Source: Phyllobacterium lublinensis (GTDB lineage: Bacteria; Pseudomonadota; Alphaproteobacteria; Rhizobiales; Rhizobiaceae). Taken from it: DNA of 64,000 nt. Location: contig NZ_JAIUDQ010000010.1 of the NCBI RefSeq assembly GCF_020164435.1, forward strand, positions 1 through 64,000, read 5' to 3'. This document shows, one piece after another, positions 35,446-44,914 of the stretch (the first letter of the stretch is position 1; every line of letters starts with the position of its first letter). The translations under genes and the position numbers were made by a program. The notes beneath the pieces are model-generated. The model was not told where the DNA came from, made no database searches, and worked only from the letters and a program-made list of their open reading frames with translations.

Positions 35446-36981
35446 TTACGGCTCGCCCATCACGATCGGGTACGCGTTCCAGGCCGATGCCGCGTGAACT
35501 TCGGCCACAAATCGGCTGAATACAACGCGTCCATGTGGCGGCACGGGTCCTGGTTCTGGCAAGCGCGTAAAAAGATGCAAATCAACAGGTTCATTCCGCG
35601 CATCCGGAAGGCGAGCAATGAGTCTGGATGGAATCGTCGGCTCGTTTAATTCGACCCAATCTGTGGCCGCAAGGACTCCTTCCCCTCTCTCGGCAGCATC
35701 CGCGTCCACGCCTGCCGAGGTCACGACAACCCGAGCACCAAGATGGCGCGTTTCACAGCGCCGATCGTCGATGAATGCTTCACAGGAAATCTCGACGAGG
35801 CCCCGTGTTGCAGGCAATCGTATGACCGCAGCGGAGGGGATCGCCTTCAGAGGGCGAAGAAGCACTTTTCCACGCTCCATATAGCCAAAAACCGGGTAGG
35901 AAGCCGGCATTTCGCGCGTCAATCGCACCATCTCAACAAGCGAATCCGGAAGCGGAACTTCAAGACCCGCCAGCGGTTTGTATACAGATTCTCGTTCGAG
36001 TCCGGGCATCTCCACGCCCGGTAGACCGCCCCATAGTTTTAATGCCAGCATTTGGGTTTGCATTTCGGACCTTCGCCCGGCGCTCGCTTGAGAATTGAAA
36101 CCGAATTTGGAAAGCAAGCCTGCTGGCGTAACCGCAATTTTTGGGGCTATGGCCCCGCTTTCGCTTTCGGCCCAAACTTGAAGTTCCAGTGAATGCGACG
36201 ATGCCGCTGATGCACTTGGCAAGCGAAATGGAAGCCAACCGGGACAAAGTGCGTTAAACGCGGTGTGCCCTTTTGCCAACACGGCGTCAGTGTCACGTGC
36301 CAGTACTTGTGCGAACAGAGTTCCGCTCCCGGCTCCGGTATCGATGATATCCAAGTCAAATCCGAGCAACCCGCGCGCACCGATTGGCAGTGGCTGGCTT
36401 ATGCGCGATTCGTAGGATGTTCCGATTGGAATCGAACCGCGGTCCGGAGTGTCAGAGTTGCTGAAGATCAGTCGCGGCGAAGCGAGACGTAGGTTTGTAA
36501 GGAGTTCCTCGATCTCCGCCGGGATCTTGACATGATTGAGCCAGCTCTCACGCAGGGCCGCCAGATCCCGCATCAAATCAAGGTTCATGGTGCCCAGCCT
36601 TCGTCCTTCCCGCAATGACCGGGCGAGCAGCAATTCCATAAGTGCCTGCCGGCCTCCCGTCACGATTGGAGCGTCAAACTCTTTGCCGCTGGTGTTGACG
36701 CACCAAGTCTTCAGCGCGTCCAGAGATGTGTCCTTGATCGAAACTGGGGCCCAAAATGCCCACACGTTTGATGGCGGCAAATCGAACGAATGAATGTCCT
36801 GCGTGGGATGGGCATCTTCCTCGTTCGGCACTAAAATGAAATGATTATCATCAACCAGCTGAAAGACGTATTGATCCAACGGAAGTTCATAATCCGGTTG
36901 CGCAGAGTCCGGTGTGAGGATGATGATTTTCGGATTTCCATCATGGAGTCTTGACAACATATAGGAAGGGGCGCGCAGCAT
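35446..36981 (-). CDS. Uncharacterised protein of a glycan cluster (possibly DUF6212)
   Basis: A 511-residue soluble-looking protein with no signal peptide or membrane helices. It shows several beta-rich segments (LEISCEAFIDDRRCETRHLG, DWVELNEPTIPSRLIARL) and no catalytic motif I can name. Its general look matches a family of uncharacterised rhizobial proteins often found beside glycosyltransferases, perhaps DUF6212, but I cannot verify this. It overlaps the upstream glycosyltransferase gene by 1 nt (TGATG), so the two are translationally coupled and probably act together in surface glycan or glycoprotein assembly. Confidence 0.65.
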   Translation of the reverse strand: MLRAPSYMLSRLHDGNPKIIILTPDSAQPDYELPLDQYVFQLVDDNHFILVPNEEDAHPTQDIHSFDLPPSNVWAFWAPVSIKDTSLDALKTWCVNTSGKEFDAPIVTGGRQALMELLLARSLREGRRLGTMNLDLMRDLAALRESWLNHVKIPAEIEELLTNLRLASPRLIFSNSDTPDRGSIPIGTSYESRISQPLPIGARGLLGFDLDIIDTGAGSGTLFAQVLARDTDAVLAKGHTAFNALCPGWLPFRLPSASAASSHSLELQVWAESESGAIAPKIAVTPAGLLSKFGFNSQASAGRRSEMQTQMLALKLWGGLPGVEMPGLERESVYKPLAGLEVPLPDSLVEMVRLTREMPASYPVFGYMERGKVLLRPLKAIPSAAVIRLPATRGLVEISCEAFIDDRRCETRHLGARVVVTSAGVDADAAERGEGVLAATDWVELNEPTIPSRLIARLPDARNEPVDLHLFTRLPEPGPVPPHGRVVFSRFVAEVHAASAWNAYPIVMGEP

Positions 36982-38984
36982 CAGGATATGTCCGCCGTGA
37001 TGAACTCTTCGGCTGAGTTAATGACGTTTGACCAGATGCGCAATCGCGCATCCGGAATCCCGAATGCCCTACAAAGGTGTGCCGTTTCGATATCGGGAAG
37101 TATAATGGCACTATAGGCCTGTTCGAAGGCCGAGCACGCATTGATCTCCGCGCTCGTCACTTTGCCCGTATCACATCCCAGCAACGCCCACGTCTCCACT
37201 TTCAATCGTCTAAGTGAACCCATCAACGAATGCGATAGGCCACCATCCACACTTACCACTCGATCATAAGTTGCAAGGGCACCAATGGCTTCGTTCATAT
37301 GTCCTGGCTCCAGTCTCGATATCAAGCCAGCCTGATAGGTATCAGATCTCACACCGGACAAGAGGTGCGGTAGAGGCATCGTGATAATCTGCGAAAACGA
37401 AGATCGAGCTGCAATCTCGGGACAAGCTGGTGCGAAAAGGAAAAGGTGCACAATATGCCCCTCGAAATCGAGAGCTTTTGCGAGGTCTTCGGCAGCGTTT
37501 AACTTCCCTGTCTCTGTCGAGTTCAAGATCAAGGCAGCATATCGTCTCCCCGGCTCTGCACCTGACGGAAGCACTGAAGGCAGATTGAAGAGTTCTGGAT
37601 ATACATGGCGAGGCAATGCCGTTTGAGCGCGGTAGCGGTCCAGGGCAACCCCGTCCCACAGCTCGCGTCGCGCCGACCCTGCCACCTCGCTAATCCCGTG
37701 GCATAATATTTGGAGACTGTCGCGGCTTTGATCAACTTGATCTGGAGCCGCGCCAGAACATTCAATATGGAACCGCAGATATTGATGCTGTTTTCCGCCC
37801 TGCGTCACCCCGCCACGAATATCTGTCGCGCCCGAGAGCGCATGACGAACAAGTTCGGTACACTCGATGGCCAAGATCGTCTCATCGGGCGACCCATCTT
37901 TTTGGGCGTCAATTCCCTTGGTCCAAAAAATGGAAGGCCTCGTTGCGACGCGGTGTCGGACCGAGCATTCGACAAACGTGGATCGAGAAAGCGCGCATTC
38001 CAGCGTCCAAAGGACACCCTGGAGCTGCCCATTCGCTTGAAACGCATTGAAAAGAGACCGGCTCATGGCAATCAATTGGCCGGGGCATGAGCCGTAGGCG
38101 GGCCGCTGGCCTGCCTGAAGGAGGCGCATGATAAATTCCTGAAGTGTCAGCTCCTCGATATCATTGGCTACAGTGAAGCAGCTCACACAGTCGGTGTCGG
38201 GATGGTACACCGCATAGCGAGATCGGGCATCCGCCTCCAACCTGAGAACATTGCGCGGATTGTAGAGTTGCGGATGACGGTGGCGGATGTAACGTTTGAT
38301 GGAAGCGAAGTCCCGCTCGGCAGCAACCAGCATGCTTTCGCCGCGCCTGCGATAGGAGAAACCTGTATCTGCGACATGTACGCCGCGAAACCCTTTTTCC
38401 ATGCCTTGCAGCCAAAATTCCCAATCCTCGACGCCTTGACGCATTTCGGTATCAAAGCGGATTCCAGCGTCCAGCATTCGGCGCGAAGCCATGCTACCGG
38501 CCTCGCAAAAATTGCGAAACAAATGTTCCAATGGCGAATAGGGACCAGATGTATCTGCAGCTTCGGCGAAACCGAACTTAGTCACGTCCGGGTATGCCCA
38601 TCCGATTTCCGGACCAGATGTGCGCAGTGCATCAACCAGACGCTGAAGCAGATGAGGTCCGATCCGGTTATCGCAGTCGAGAAAATACACTGCCTCCAGC
38701 TGTGAAAACGCAGCAAGCGCAAACTCTATTCCGCAATTGCGGGCCGAGCTAAGGCCGCCATTGCTCCTCGATAGGTAAAAGACCTGCTCGGGAAAACCGG
38801 AAGCGAAGGTCTGGCACACATCATGTGTCTCTGTCGTTGGACACCCGTCGTTGACGATGACAATGGAATAGTTGAAATCAGCGATCTGATTCAGTGCGGT
38901 ATGCAGAGTTTCACAGGTAAGCCAGGGTTGACCGTAAGCTGGAATGATGACAGCAACCCGGGTATCGGCAGCGATGCGCTTCAA
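36981..38984 (-). CDS. Family 2 glycosyltransferase with extra C-terminal domain
   Basis: A 667-residue protein with a TTG start 7 nt after GGGGAAG. Residues about 8-260 are a GT-A fold: VAVIIPAYGQPWLT at the N-terminus, SNGGLSSARNCGIEFAL, metal-binding DCDNRIG (DxD position, about residue 103) and EDWEFWLQG as the catalytic base region. The remaining 400 residues include a Rossmann-like block (about 470-650: RRYAALILNSTETGKL, DRVVSVDGGLSHSLMGSLRR) that may be a second transferase-like domain. It has no membrane helices. It is coupled to the 511-residue protein and lies just after an NAD-epimerase gene, which suggests a role in adding a modified sugar to a cell-surface glycan. Confidence 0.8.
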   Translation of the reverse strand: MKRIAADTRVAVIIPAYGQPWLTCETLHTALNQIADFNYSIVIVNDGCPTTETHDVCQTFASGFPEQVFYLSRSNGGLSSARNCGIEFALAAFSQLEAVYFLDCDNRIGPHLLQRLVDALRTSGPEIGWAYPDVTKFGFAEAADTSGPYSPLEHLFRNFCEAGSMASRRMLDAGIRFDTEMRQGVEDWEFWLQGMEKGFRGVHVADTGFSYRRRGESMLVAAERDFASIKRYIRHRHPQLYNPRNVLRLEADARSRYAVYHPDTDCVSCFTVANDIEELTLQEFIMRLLQAGQRPAYGSCPGQLIAMSRSLFNAFQANGQLQGVLWTLECALSRSTFVECSVRHRVATRPSIFWTKGIDAQKDGSPDETILAIECTELVRHALSGATDIRGGVTQGGKQHQYLRFHIECSGAAPDQVDQSRDSLQILCHGISEVAGSARRELWDGVALDRYRAQTALPRHVYPELFNLPSVLPSGAEPGRRYAALILNSTETGKLNAAEDLAKALDFEGHIVHLFLFAPACPEIAARSSFSQIITMPLPHLLSGVRSDTYQAGLISRLEPGHMNEAIGALATYDRVVSVDGGLSHSLMGSLRRLKVETWALLGCDTGKVTSAEINACSAFEQAYSAIILPDIETAHLCRAFGIPDARLRIWSNVINSAEEFITADIS

Positions 38985-39036
38985 GTCTTAGCTTCCCCGC
39001 CAATGCGGATAGACCGGTCAACCATATTTAAAGCCT

Positions 39037-40050
39037 CTAACTCTTTAGTTGCGGAACACCGCGGGACTGCTCATGGCGATCGCCTGCGGTGTAGGGATTT
39101 GCGACGATGTTGGCTGCTTTCATCCATTCGATACTTCGACGCAGACCCTCATGCCAAGCAACAATTGGTTGCCATGACGTCTCGCTCTGGATCAAGGATA
39201 TGTCGAGTGTATTCCTCGGAACGTCCACCGTGCGACCCGGCCGGTGAGATCTGTCGATCGCTCCTTCGTTCAACACCAACTCTATATCATCAATTACTTG
39301 GTTGATAGTCAGACCTGTGCCGGATCCGACATTCATCACCTTATAAGGCCCGTGATAGAAACAACAACACAGCATTGCTGCCACAACGTCGTCGACGTAG
39401 ACAAAGTCACGAATAACCTGTCCGTCGCCCCATATCTCCACATGTTCCTTCAGGAGGGCTCGGCGGATCGTAGTCGCAACGAGACCTTGCCTTCGATTGC
39501 CTTGTTGAAAAGGTCCGTAAATATTTGAGATACGGCAGACATGATATTCGAGACCATGGAGCCGATGAAACAGCGCCAGATATTTCTCGATCGCAAGCTT
39601 GCTGATACCGTAACCGGAAATTGGCTCCGTTGAAGATGACTCCGGAATTGGGACCCTCGAGGGAATGCCGTACACAGTGCCGCCCGAGGACGAGAAAACA
39701 ACTTTCTTAACGCCTTCCTTACAACAAACTTCAAGCAAGCGCACTGTGGGGAGAACGTTTGCTGCTAGATCGGCGGCGGGGTCCCGGTTGGAATCGTCCG
39801 GGATCGTCGTACTGATCAAGTGAAAGACAAATTCTTGCCCCCGGACGGCGTGTTCAAATGTCCGAACGTCGTCGAAATGCCCCGAAATCCATTTTACATC
39901 CTGATGAAGCGACGTCGGACGTGACAGCCTGCGTCCAAAGGCCGTCACTTCTGCTCCGCCCGCATTCAATGTATTGCAGAGATTAATTCCAAGCACGCCG
40001 CTTGCTCCGAGAACAAGACACCGCCGCTCTCCAAGTTCGATTTGTTTCAT
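39037..40050 (-). CDS. NAD-dependent nucleotide-sugar epimerase/dehydratase
   Basis: A 337-residue extended SDR protein. The start at MKQIELGERR follows GGGGA closely; a GTG 11 codons upstream is the alternative. It has the NAD-binding CLVLGASGVLGINL, active-site Ser in VVFSSSGGTVYG (about residue 115) and the YxxxK pair in SGYGISKLAIEKY (about residue 145). These are the marks of UDP-glucose 4-epimerase-like enzymes. It ends 52 nt before the glycosyltransferase gene on the same strand and probably supplies that enzyme's nucleotide sugar. Confidence 0.85.
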   Translation of the reverse strand: MKQIELGERRCLVLGASGVLGINLCNTLNAGGAEVTAFGRRLSRPTSLHQDVKWISGHFDDVRTFEHAVRGQEFVFHLISTTIPDDSNRDPAADLAANVLPTVRLLEVCCKEGVKKVVFSSSGGTVYGIPSRVPIPESSSTEPISGYGISKLAIEKYLALFHRLHGLEYHVCRISNIYGPFQQGNRRQGLVATTIRRALLKEHVEIWGDGQVIRDFVYVDDVVAAMLCCCFYHGPYKVMNVGSGTGLTINQVIDDIELVLNEGAIDRSHRPGRTVDVPRNTLDISLIQSETSWQPIVAWHEGLRRSIEWMKAANIVANPYTAGDRHEQSRGVPQLKS

Positions 40051-40167
40051 CGGTCCCCGACTAGCGTGTTCCAGACTGATCACGGGTGAATCAGGCTTTT
40101 TTGGGTACGTGCTAACGACGCCTCTGGTTCTCTGGGGGAGGTCGAAATCTTCTCTGCAATTCTTCTT

Positions 40168-40202
40168 GGTCCGCTTGGGCCAATCCCAGACCTATCGGCC
40201 CC
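40168..40202. repeat. Copy of a dispersed intergenic repeat
   Basis: ggtccgcttgggccaatccc followed by agacctatcggcc is closely similar to 21000-21036 (tccgcttggggccaatcgca). Both copies are intergenic and in the same orientation. Confidence 0.5.
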
Positions 40203-40348
40203 AATTCAATCGCTGCTGAAGGTGCTTGCGGACAAGGGGCGATCGAAAAGTGCTACCCACGGCCGGAATACCCGCGGAATATTAGAATCTCGAGTCGAGA
40301 CCGGGGTCGAAGCTTCTGCTTCTGGGATGTTCCTCGCCTGCAAATATC

Positions 40349-40726
40349 TTATGCTTTCTTCGGGCGGGCATTGAAAACGATACCACAGCCCTTGCGGCGA
40401 GACATCGATTCGATAGCCTGCATCTCGCCCTTAAGCCGGGAGACTTCGGCGGCCTGTGCTCCGTCACCCTTGATAAAGAACAAAGCTGGCCAGAACACAA
40501 CCAATGCGACACCTGTAGCGACGGCATCGCCGGTTGCTTTTTGGTTCTGCATACCGGCAGCTGCTGCGGCCCGAGACGAGATTTCAGTCGCCTCCGAGGC
40601 CAGTTGGTTGCACGATAGTGATTGATAGCTGAGCGCGGAAGTGTACGCCGGCGCTATGCTGTCAGCGCGTGAGGCACAGCCCGCGAGGACGGCACACGCC
40701 GACAACGCGACAATGAATTTTTCCAT
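40349..40726 (-). CDS. Small lipoprotein
   Basis: A 125-residue protein with a lipoprotein signal peptide: MEKFIVALSACAVLAGCAS, where LAGC is a good lipobox with Cys at residue 17. The mature part has a possible coiled-coil (NQLASEATEISSRAAAAAG), one central hydrophobic helix (VATGVALVVFWPALFFIKG) and a C-terminal region with one Cys. Short lipoproteins of this pattern are common in alphaproteobacteria, often expressed alone. The function is unknown. Confidence 0.78.
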   Translation of the reverse strand: MEKFIVALSACAVLAGCASRADSIAPAYTSALSYQSLSCNQLASEATEISSRAAAAAGMQNQKATGDAVATGVALVVFWPALFFIKGDGAQAAEVSRLKGEMQAIESMSRRKGCGIVFNARPKKA

Positions 40727-41637
40727 TTTGGTATTTGCTGCTGCCCAAACGGGCCTTTGTTCTGCATTTTAAGCAAGCGTCGGTTCGACGGGCCTACTTC
40801 ATGCCGGCACGACTACCATTCAACCTAAGCCGCTGCTTGCTCATGACCGCCAATTTCTTGCGATGAGACGCGTCTCTGTCCCATGGGAGGATACTGACCT
40901 GCGATTCGGCGAGTGCTCCCGGGCGGTTCTTGCCACCTGTGTGTTGATCGCGATTGGGCTTAGCTGGCTTAGCTCCCTAGATCTCGGGTAGGTCTGTCCT
41001 GATCATCAAGCACCGCACCGCCGATCATGGTCTCGGTGAAGCTTTGACATGCCCTTCCTCAGATCGGACTGCGCCTGTTCGCAGGTTGACCTGACAGGAG
41101 GAATGCGAATGCGATGGAAGCAATGAGAGCTTTCACTATTTCCTTTTGTTTGTCCGTCAAAGTTGCGAGGTTGGCGCAGCGACAAGACCGATCGGCTGAA
41201 TGCGCGACAAGGCTAGATTTTTGTGTTGCTTGGATGACTAGCCAAAAAGGGATGGCAATCATCCGGTGCCAGATTGAGAACGATATTGATGTCTTCCTTC
41301 CAAAGCGCCGCCCTTTAGCATTCGGGTCCAGCACTTTTGGTCTTGGATTCACTTATTTCATTGGTTCGTGGGCGGATCGCACTCCAAAAACAAGCATCGG
41401 TGAGGCCCAAGGCCTTCTTTCCCAAACCGTGCGGGATCTTCCAAGCAGTTCGAGAACAATCCTGCTTGCGTTTGAATGCCAATGTCTTGGGCTAAGACGC
41501 CAATCAAGTCTCCGCTCACTGGCGTCGCAATACTCTTTGGAAGTTGCGATAAGCTGCCAAAGCGCTCATAGTGAGTTCTGCTCGAGTGCGATGATTTTTC
41601 GGCTAGCTAGCTTCGGACAACACTGGAGAACTACGGG
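40727..41637. other. Long non-coding stretch, probably decayed
   Basis: No convincing gene over 911 bp. A 179-codon plus-strand frame (41114-41653) and a 97-codon minus-strand frame (41059-41352) have no motifs or ribosome binding sites. A perfect gagacgcgtctc palindrome occurs near 40864. This is the first sign of the low-density accessory region to the right. Confidence 0.5.
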
Positions 41638-42648
41638 ATGCCAACGTCAATAGGCCTGGCTGTTCACTTGGCGCTTGGGGTACTTGAACGTCGTGGAATC
41701 GACCCGGCTACCCTCACCGTGCAGTCCGGCTTGTCTCAGGCTGCGCTTGCCAGCCGCAAGAGGATCAAGGTCACAGCGGGGATCGATTTTTTGGAGCGCG
41801 CGTCGCGCGTCGTCGGAGATGACTGGCTCGGGGTAACTCTGGCTATCGATTTCGATCTGCGCGAACTCGGCATGCTTTATTATGTGGCTGCGTCATCGGA
41901 GCGATTGAGTGATGCACTCAAACGCCTGGATCGGTATGAACGCATCGCGAACGAAGCGCTGGACTTGCGCATAGTCAAAGGTCCGGGTGGCCGTGTCGAT
42001 TTTTTTTATCATGGGGTGCCCCGCCACTCGGACCGGCACCTGATGGAGTCCTTCGCGGTCACACTTGTGCGGCTCTGCCGCCAGCTTGTCGGAAGGAAGA
42101 TCGTGCCGCTTTCGGCAAGGTTCGCGCATCATCGTGCGGACGGGCGCAAAATCCAGGAATTCCTGGGCTGCGAGGTCAGCTTCGACGCTGATGTCGACGA
42201 GATCAGTTTCGAAGCGAGCGTGATGGACTTGCCTTTGCGTGGCTATGACCCGTACCTCAACGATCTGATGGTAAAGAGTTGCGACGAGGCGCTTGCGGCA
42301 CGTCCAACCAGCTGCAATGCGTTCCGGACAGAGGTTGAGAACGCCATCATACCGCTTCTGCCGCACCACGAAGCGCAAGCAAAGACCGTGGCCCAGAAGC
42401 TCAGCCTTAGCGAGAGGACGTTCGCTCGGCGATTGGCAGCCGAGGGATTGAGCTTTGGAGAAATCCTCGACCAGATGCGGCGCGATCTCGCCCTACGCTA
42501 TCTCGAGCAAAACCTTCGGGCTTCGGAGATCACGTGGCGGCTTGGTTTCCAGCAACCCAGCGCCTTCAGCCATGCATGCCGACGCTGGACCGGAAAAAGT
42601 CCGTCGGAATTTCGGCGATCTTGCCGGGCAAGCGCTGGTCCGGCCTAG
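41638..42648 (+). CDS. AraC-family transcriptional regulator (OruR/VirF-like)
   Basis: A 336-residue protein. Residues about 15-200 match the arabinose-binding-like N-terminal domain of the OruR/ArgR class (LGMLYYVAASSERLSDAL, FYHGVPRHSDRHLMESF). Residues about 240-330 hold the two helix-turn-helix motifs (VAQKLSLSERTFARRLAAEG and ASEITWRLGFQQPSAFSHAC, with the ending GKSPSEFR). Start ATG 41638 has only a weak upstream purine run. No operon partner: the flanks are non-coding or decayed, so its target is unknown. Confidence 0.85.
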   Translation: MPTSIGLAVHLALGVLERRGIDPATLTVQSGLSQAALASRKRIKVTAGIDFLERASRVVGDDWLGVTLAIDFDLRELGMLYYVAASSERLSDALKRLDRYERIANEALDLRIVKGPGGRVDFFYHGVPRHSDRHLMESFAVTLVRLCRQLVGRKIVPLSARFAHHRADGRKIQEFLGCEVSFDADVDEISFEASVMDLPLRGYDPYLNDLMVKSCDEALAARPTSCNAFRTEVENAIIPLLPHHEAQAKTVAQKLSLSERTFARRLAAEGLSFGEILDQMRRDLALRYLEQNLRASEITWRLGFQQPSAFSHACRRWTGKSPSEFRRSCRASAGPA

Positions 42649-43004
42649 TTGTGCCTGTGAGCCGGCCATCGCCCGTCCTTTCCTCCAACAATCACGTATC
42701 ACTACGCCTGTTTTGCATTGAATGATGCCGCTGCGAGTTGAATATCCACTCGAGCGAGGATTTCGGTCACTAATTTTACTACGGTACCTAATTTGCCCAA
42801 CCGGGCAATTGACGATTTGCCGTTGGCCGTTCAGCGCAAAATATTGGCAGCCATACGCAAGTTTTCCCCCGAGCGTGGATGTATCCGAATTGCTAATGGA
42901 CGTTACACGTAAGCAAGAACTACGGCGTTCTGGTCGTCTTGAAGGACACTGATGTGTTTTTGGGATGGGCCGCAGAACAATAGAAATGGGGAAAAGTGGG
43001 ACAA
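42649..43004. other. Intergenic region
   Basis: About 356 bp with no gene recognised. Only short shadow frames are present. The promoter of the small gene at 43005 presumably lies near the right end. Confidence 0.4.
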
Positions 43005-43298
43005 ATGAACAAAACGGTTGACCCGCGCTTTTTGGAGGCGCTGGCCATTCTCGATGGCTATGAGACAGATGTGCGCGACGAGTTGCTCATTAAGATGGTC
43101 TTTGAGGCGTTTTACTGGATGGCCCTCGACGGCAGGAAAATTTCGCGCATTGCCTGCACTGCGGTTGGTTTTAGCTACGACATCGATTTGCGCACCGCGC
43201 TCAGGACGTTGGTGCGTAGGAACGTGCTGCGCTCTTCGCTTCGCAAGGGCATTCGGGTTTACGAACTCAACTTCAAGGACCAGCGTAATGAGCAATGA
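43005..43298 (+). CDS. Small hypothetical protein, possibly winged-helix
   Basis: A 97-residue protein beginning MNKTVDPRFLEALAILDG, preceded by GTGGGA. The sequence is helical at first (ELLIKMVFEAFYWMALDG) and ends with LRTLVRRNVLRSSLRKGIRVYELNF. That pattern (helix, then a basic strand-turn-strand) would fit a small winged helix. No family can be named. Its amino-acid composition supports a real gene rather than chance. Neighbours are non-coding. Confidence 0.45.
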   Translation: MNKTVDPRFLEALAILDGYETDVRDELLIKMVFEAFYWMALDGRKISRIACTAVGFSYDIDLRTALRTLVRRNVLRSSLRKGIRVYELNFKDQRNEQ

Positions 43299-43811
43299 TG
43301 GTTATGCGCAAATCACGGTCATCTTCAATGCCGGCATTCTTATTCCCTTGTTGCATTGGATGTAGCTTGAACAATTGCTCTACGGCGTCCGAGCCAATCA
43401 CAGTTGCCTCGAAATCACTTCGTCAAAACGGCTGGAGCAAAGCAGAGGCTCAAAGCAGTCCTCGCTATACTGGACACGAAGGTCCGCTTTCCAGCCTCAC
43501 CATCCCATAAGCTGCCTGACCGCAGTCGGTCCTAAAACTGCCGTTTGCCGATCGTGGCGCGACTGACCGCTTTGCGCCCACATCGCGGTCGCTGCGCAGA
43601 CCATGTCCAAATCCCGAAGGCAGCACTCCGGTCTAACCGTCATGCCTCACTCAGTGCTCCCTCCACCCTGGCCGATGAATTGCTTCGAAGGCGCGAGCAC
43701 ACCGATCCCGTTGATCATCGGCGTATGGCTATCGGCCCCCGATCATTGTGTCTGGGATCGCCCAATTCACGCCACCCTTCTGGCTGCTCGTAACGACTGT
43801 CGCTAAACCCG
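43299..43811. other. Intergenic region with a repeat shared with 55630
   Basis: No gene is recognised. The stretch from about 43541 (ctgccgtttgccgatcgtgg, continuing cgcgactgaccgctttgcgcc) is nearly identical to one at about 55628-55672. Such duplicated junk is typical of element-rich regions. Confidence 0.45.
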
Positions 43812-44445
43812 TCAATTCAGACCGGCACGGGCAAGGCCCTCGATCAGGCGCGCCCGATCCTCGGCGCGGACGAAAGAAGATGTTGCTCCGACCGCGTCCC
43901 GTGAGATGTCAGGGACTAGCGACTTGAGCCGCCCGAGCAATTCCCTGGCAACCTCCTGGTTGTCCAGAAGTCCGGCACAGGCCGTTCCGATGATCAGCGG
44001 AACCGCGTGGCCGGACCGCAAGCGATGTGCCTCCCGTGCATAAATCAATCCGAGCTCGTAATTCGCGCCCTGGAAGTAAGCCATGGCGTAGTAAAACTGA
44101 AAGTCGCCAAGAAAAGCTTCGCGCGCTCAGTCTGAGGGCGTAGTCGATGCAAGGAATGGCGTCCGCCGCGCGCCCCCGTTGGCATGAGCAAGCCCCAACT
44201 GGCCGTGTGCAAACGCGGAGTTGGGGTTGATGGCGACAGCCTGGCTGATCGCTGCAGTCGCCAGGACATTGTCACGCGTCGCAAAGGCTATCATCGCCTG
44301 CGCAAGGTAAGCCCACGGTTCCGTATCGTCCGCGGCAATGGCTTGTTGGACGATATCCCTAGCGAGGGCGAGGGCGTATACCATGTCCTCCCACCCCTGG
44401 AACGCGCGCCATATCGATTTTCGCGCAGCGCGAGCACGCTGAAAA
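43812..44445 (-). pseudogene. TPR-protein C-terminal remnant (frameshifted)
   Basis: Three minus-strand frames join into one TPR-like sequence. The first runs ...WEDMVYALALARDIVQQAI, AYLAQAMIAFATRD, AINPNSAFAHGQLGLAHANG; a frameshift lies near 44170, then DAIPCIDYALRLS-like residues. After a second shift near 44110 the end reads MAYFQGANYELGLIYAREAH to the stop at 43812. This is the usual C-terminal half of adenylate-cyclase or winged-helix regulators with TPR repeats. The N-terminal domains are missing, so it is a dead fragment. It is not a close copy of the cyclase at 33280-35133. Confidence 0.6.
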
Positions 44446-44449
44446 CGCC

Positions 44450-44914
44450 ATGCGGTTGGACAGCTGTGAATACAAGGCGCTGGGGGCGAAGCGTCGCGCT
44501 ATGAGCCGCTTGGTCAAGGCCGACATCGTGCCAGAAGACGATTGCATGGTTACGATCGACGACGATAAATACTACACCGACGTTGCCGAAATGCTCGAAA
44601 GCCTTGGCGATGATGTGATTGTCGACGGTGAGCCCAATCTGCCGGCGTGGTGTTATGCCACCAGGCGCAAGACCTTCGACCTTAATTTGTTCAACTGCAT
44701 CGAATCCTACATGGAAAACAATCACCATGAGGAGGCTTACTCCGAGCTCAAGCAGGTAGATAAGCTTGAAACACTATTGAACCAATGGTGCGCACTGCAA
44801 ACCGTTTCCACGTTCTTCATCGACTACCAGCGCATCATTGTCATTGATCCTGGCCGCTACGCTCGCGAGCTGGTCGAGGCCACGGCGTGGTTGGAGGCAA
44901 ATCCCAATGGCTGA
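44450..44914 (+). CDS. Hypothetical element-associated protein upstream of a gp37-like gene
   Basis: Up to 154 residues; the conserved-looking part begins at an internal Met near 44546 (MVTIDDDKYYTDVAEMLESL). It is acidic and helical, with no recognisable domain. The C-terminus overlaps the broken DUF5131 (phage gp37/gp68-like) gene by 8 nt, so the two formed a coupled pair of phage or integrative-element origin. The N-terminal 30 codons probably read across the junction with the TPR remnant and may not be original. Confidence 0.5.
   Translation: MRLDSCEYKALGAKRRAMSRLVKADIVPEDDCMVTIDDDKYYTDVAEMLESLGDDVIVDGEPNLPAWCYATRRKTFDLNLFNCIESYMENNHHEEAYSELKQVDKLETLLNQWCALQTVSTFFIDYQRIIVIDPGRYARELVEATAWLEANPNG

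Noticed and set aside
41114-41653. 179-codon plus-strand frame as a gene
   Set aside because: No ribosome binding site, no domain, low-quality composition with scattered Cys and Ser; overlaps the start of the AraC gene.
42903-43295. 130-codon minus-strand frame
   Set aside because: Antisense to the better-supported small plus-strand gene at 43005-43298.
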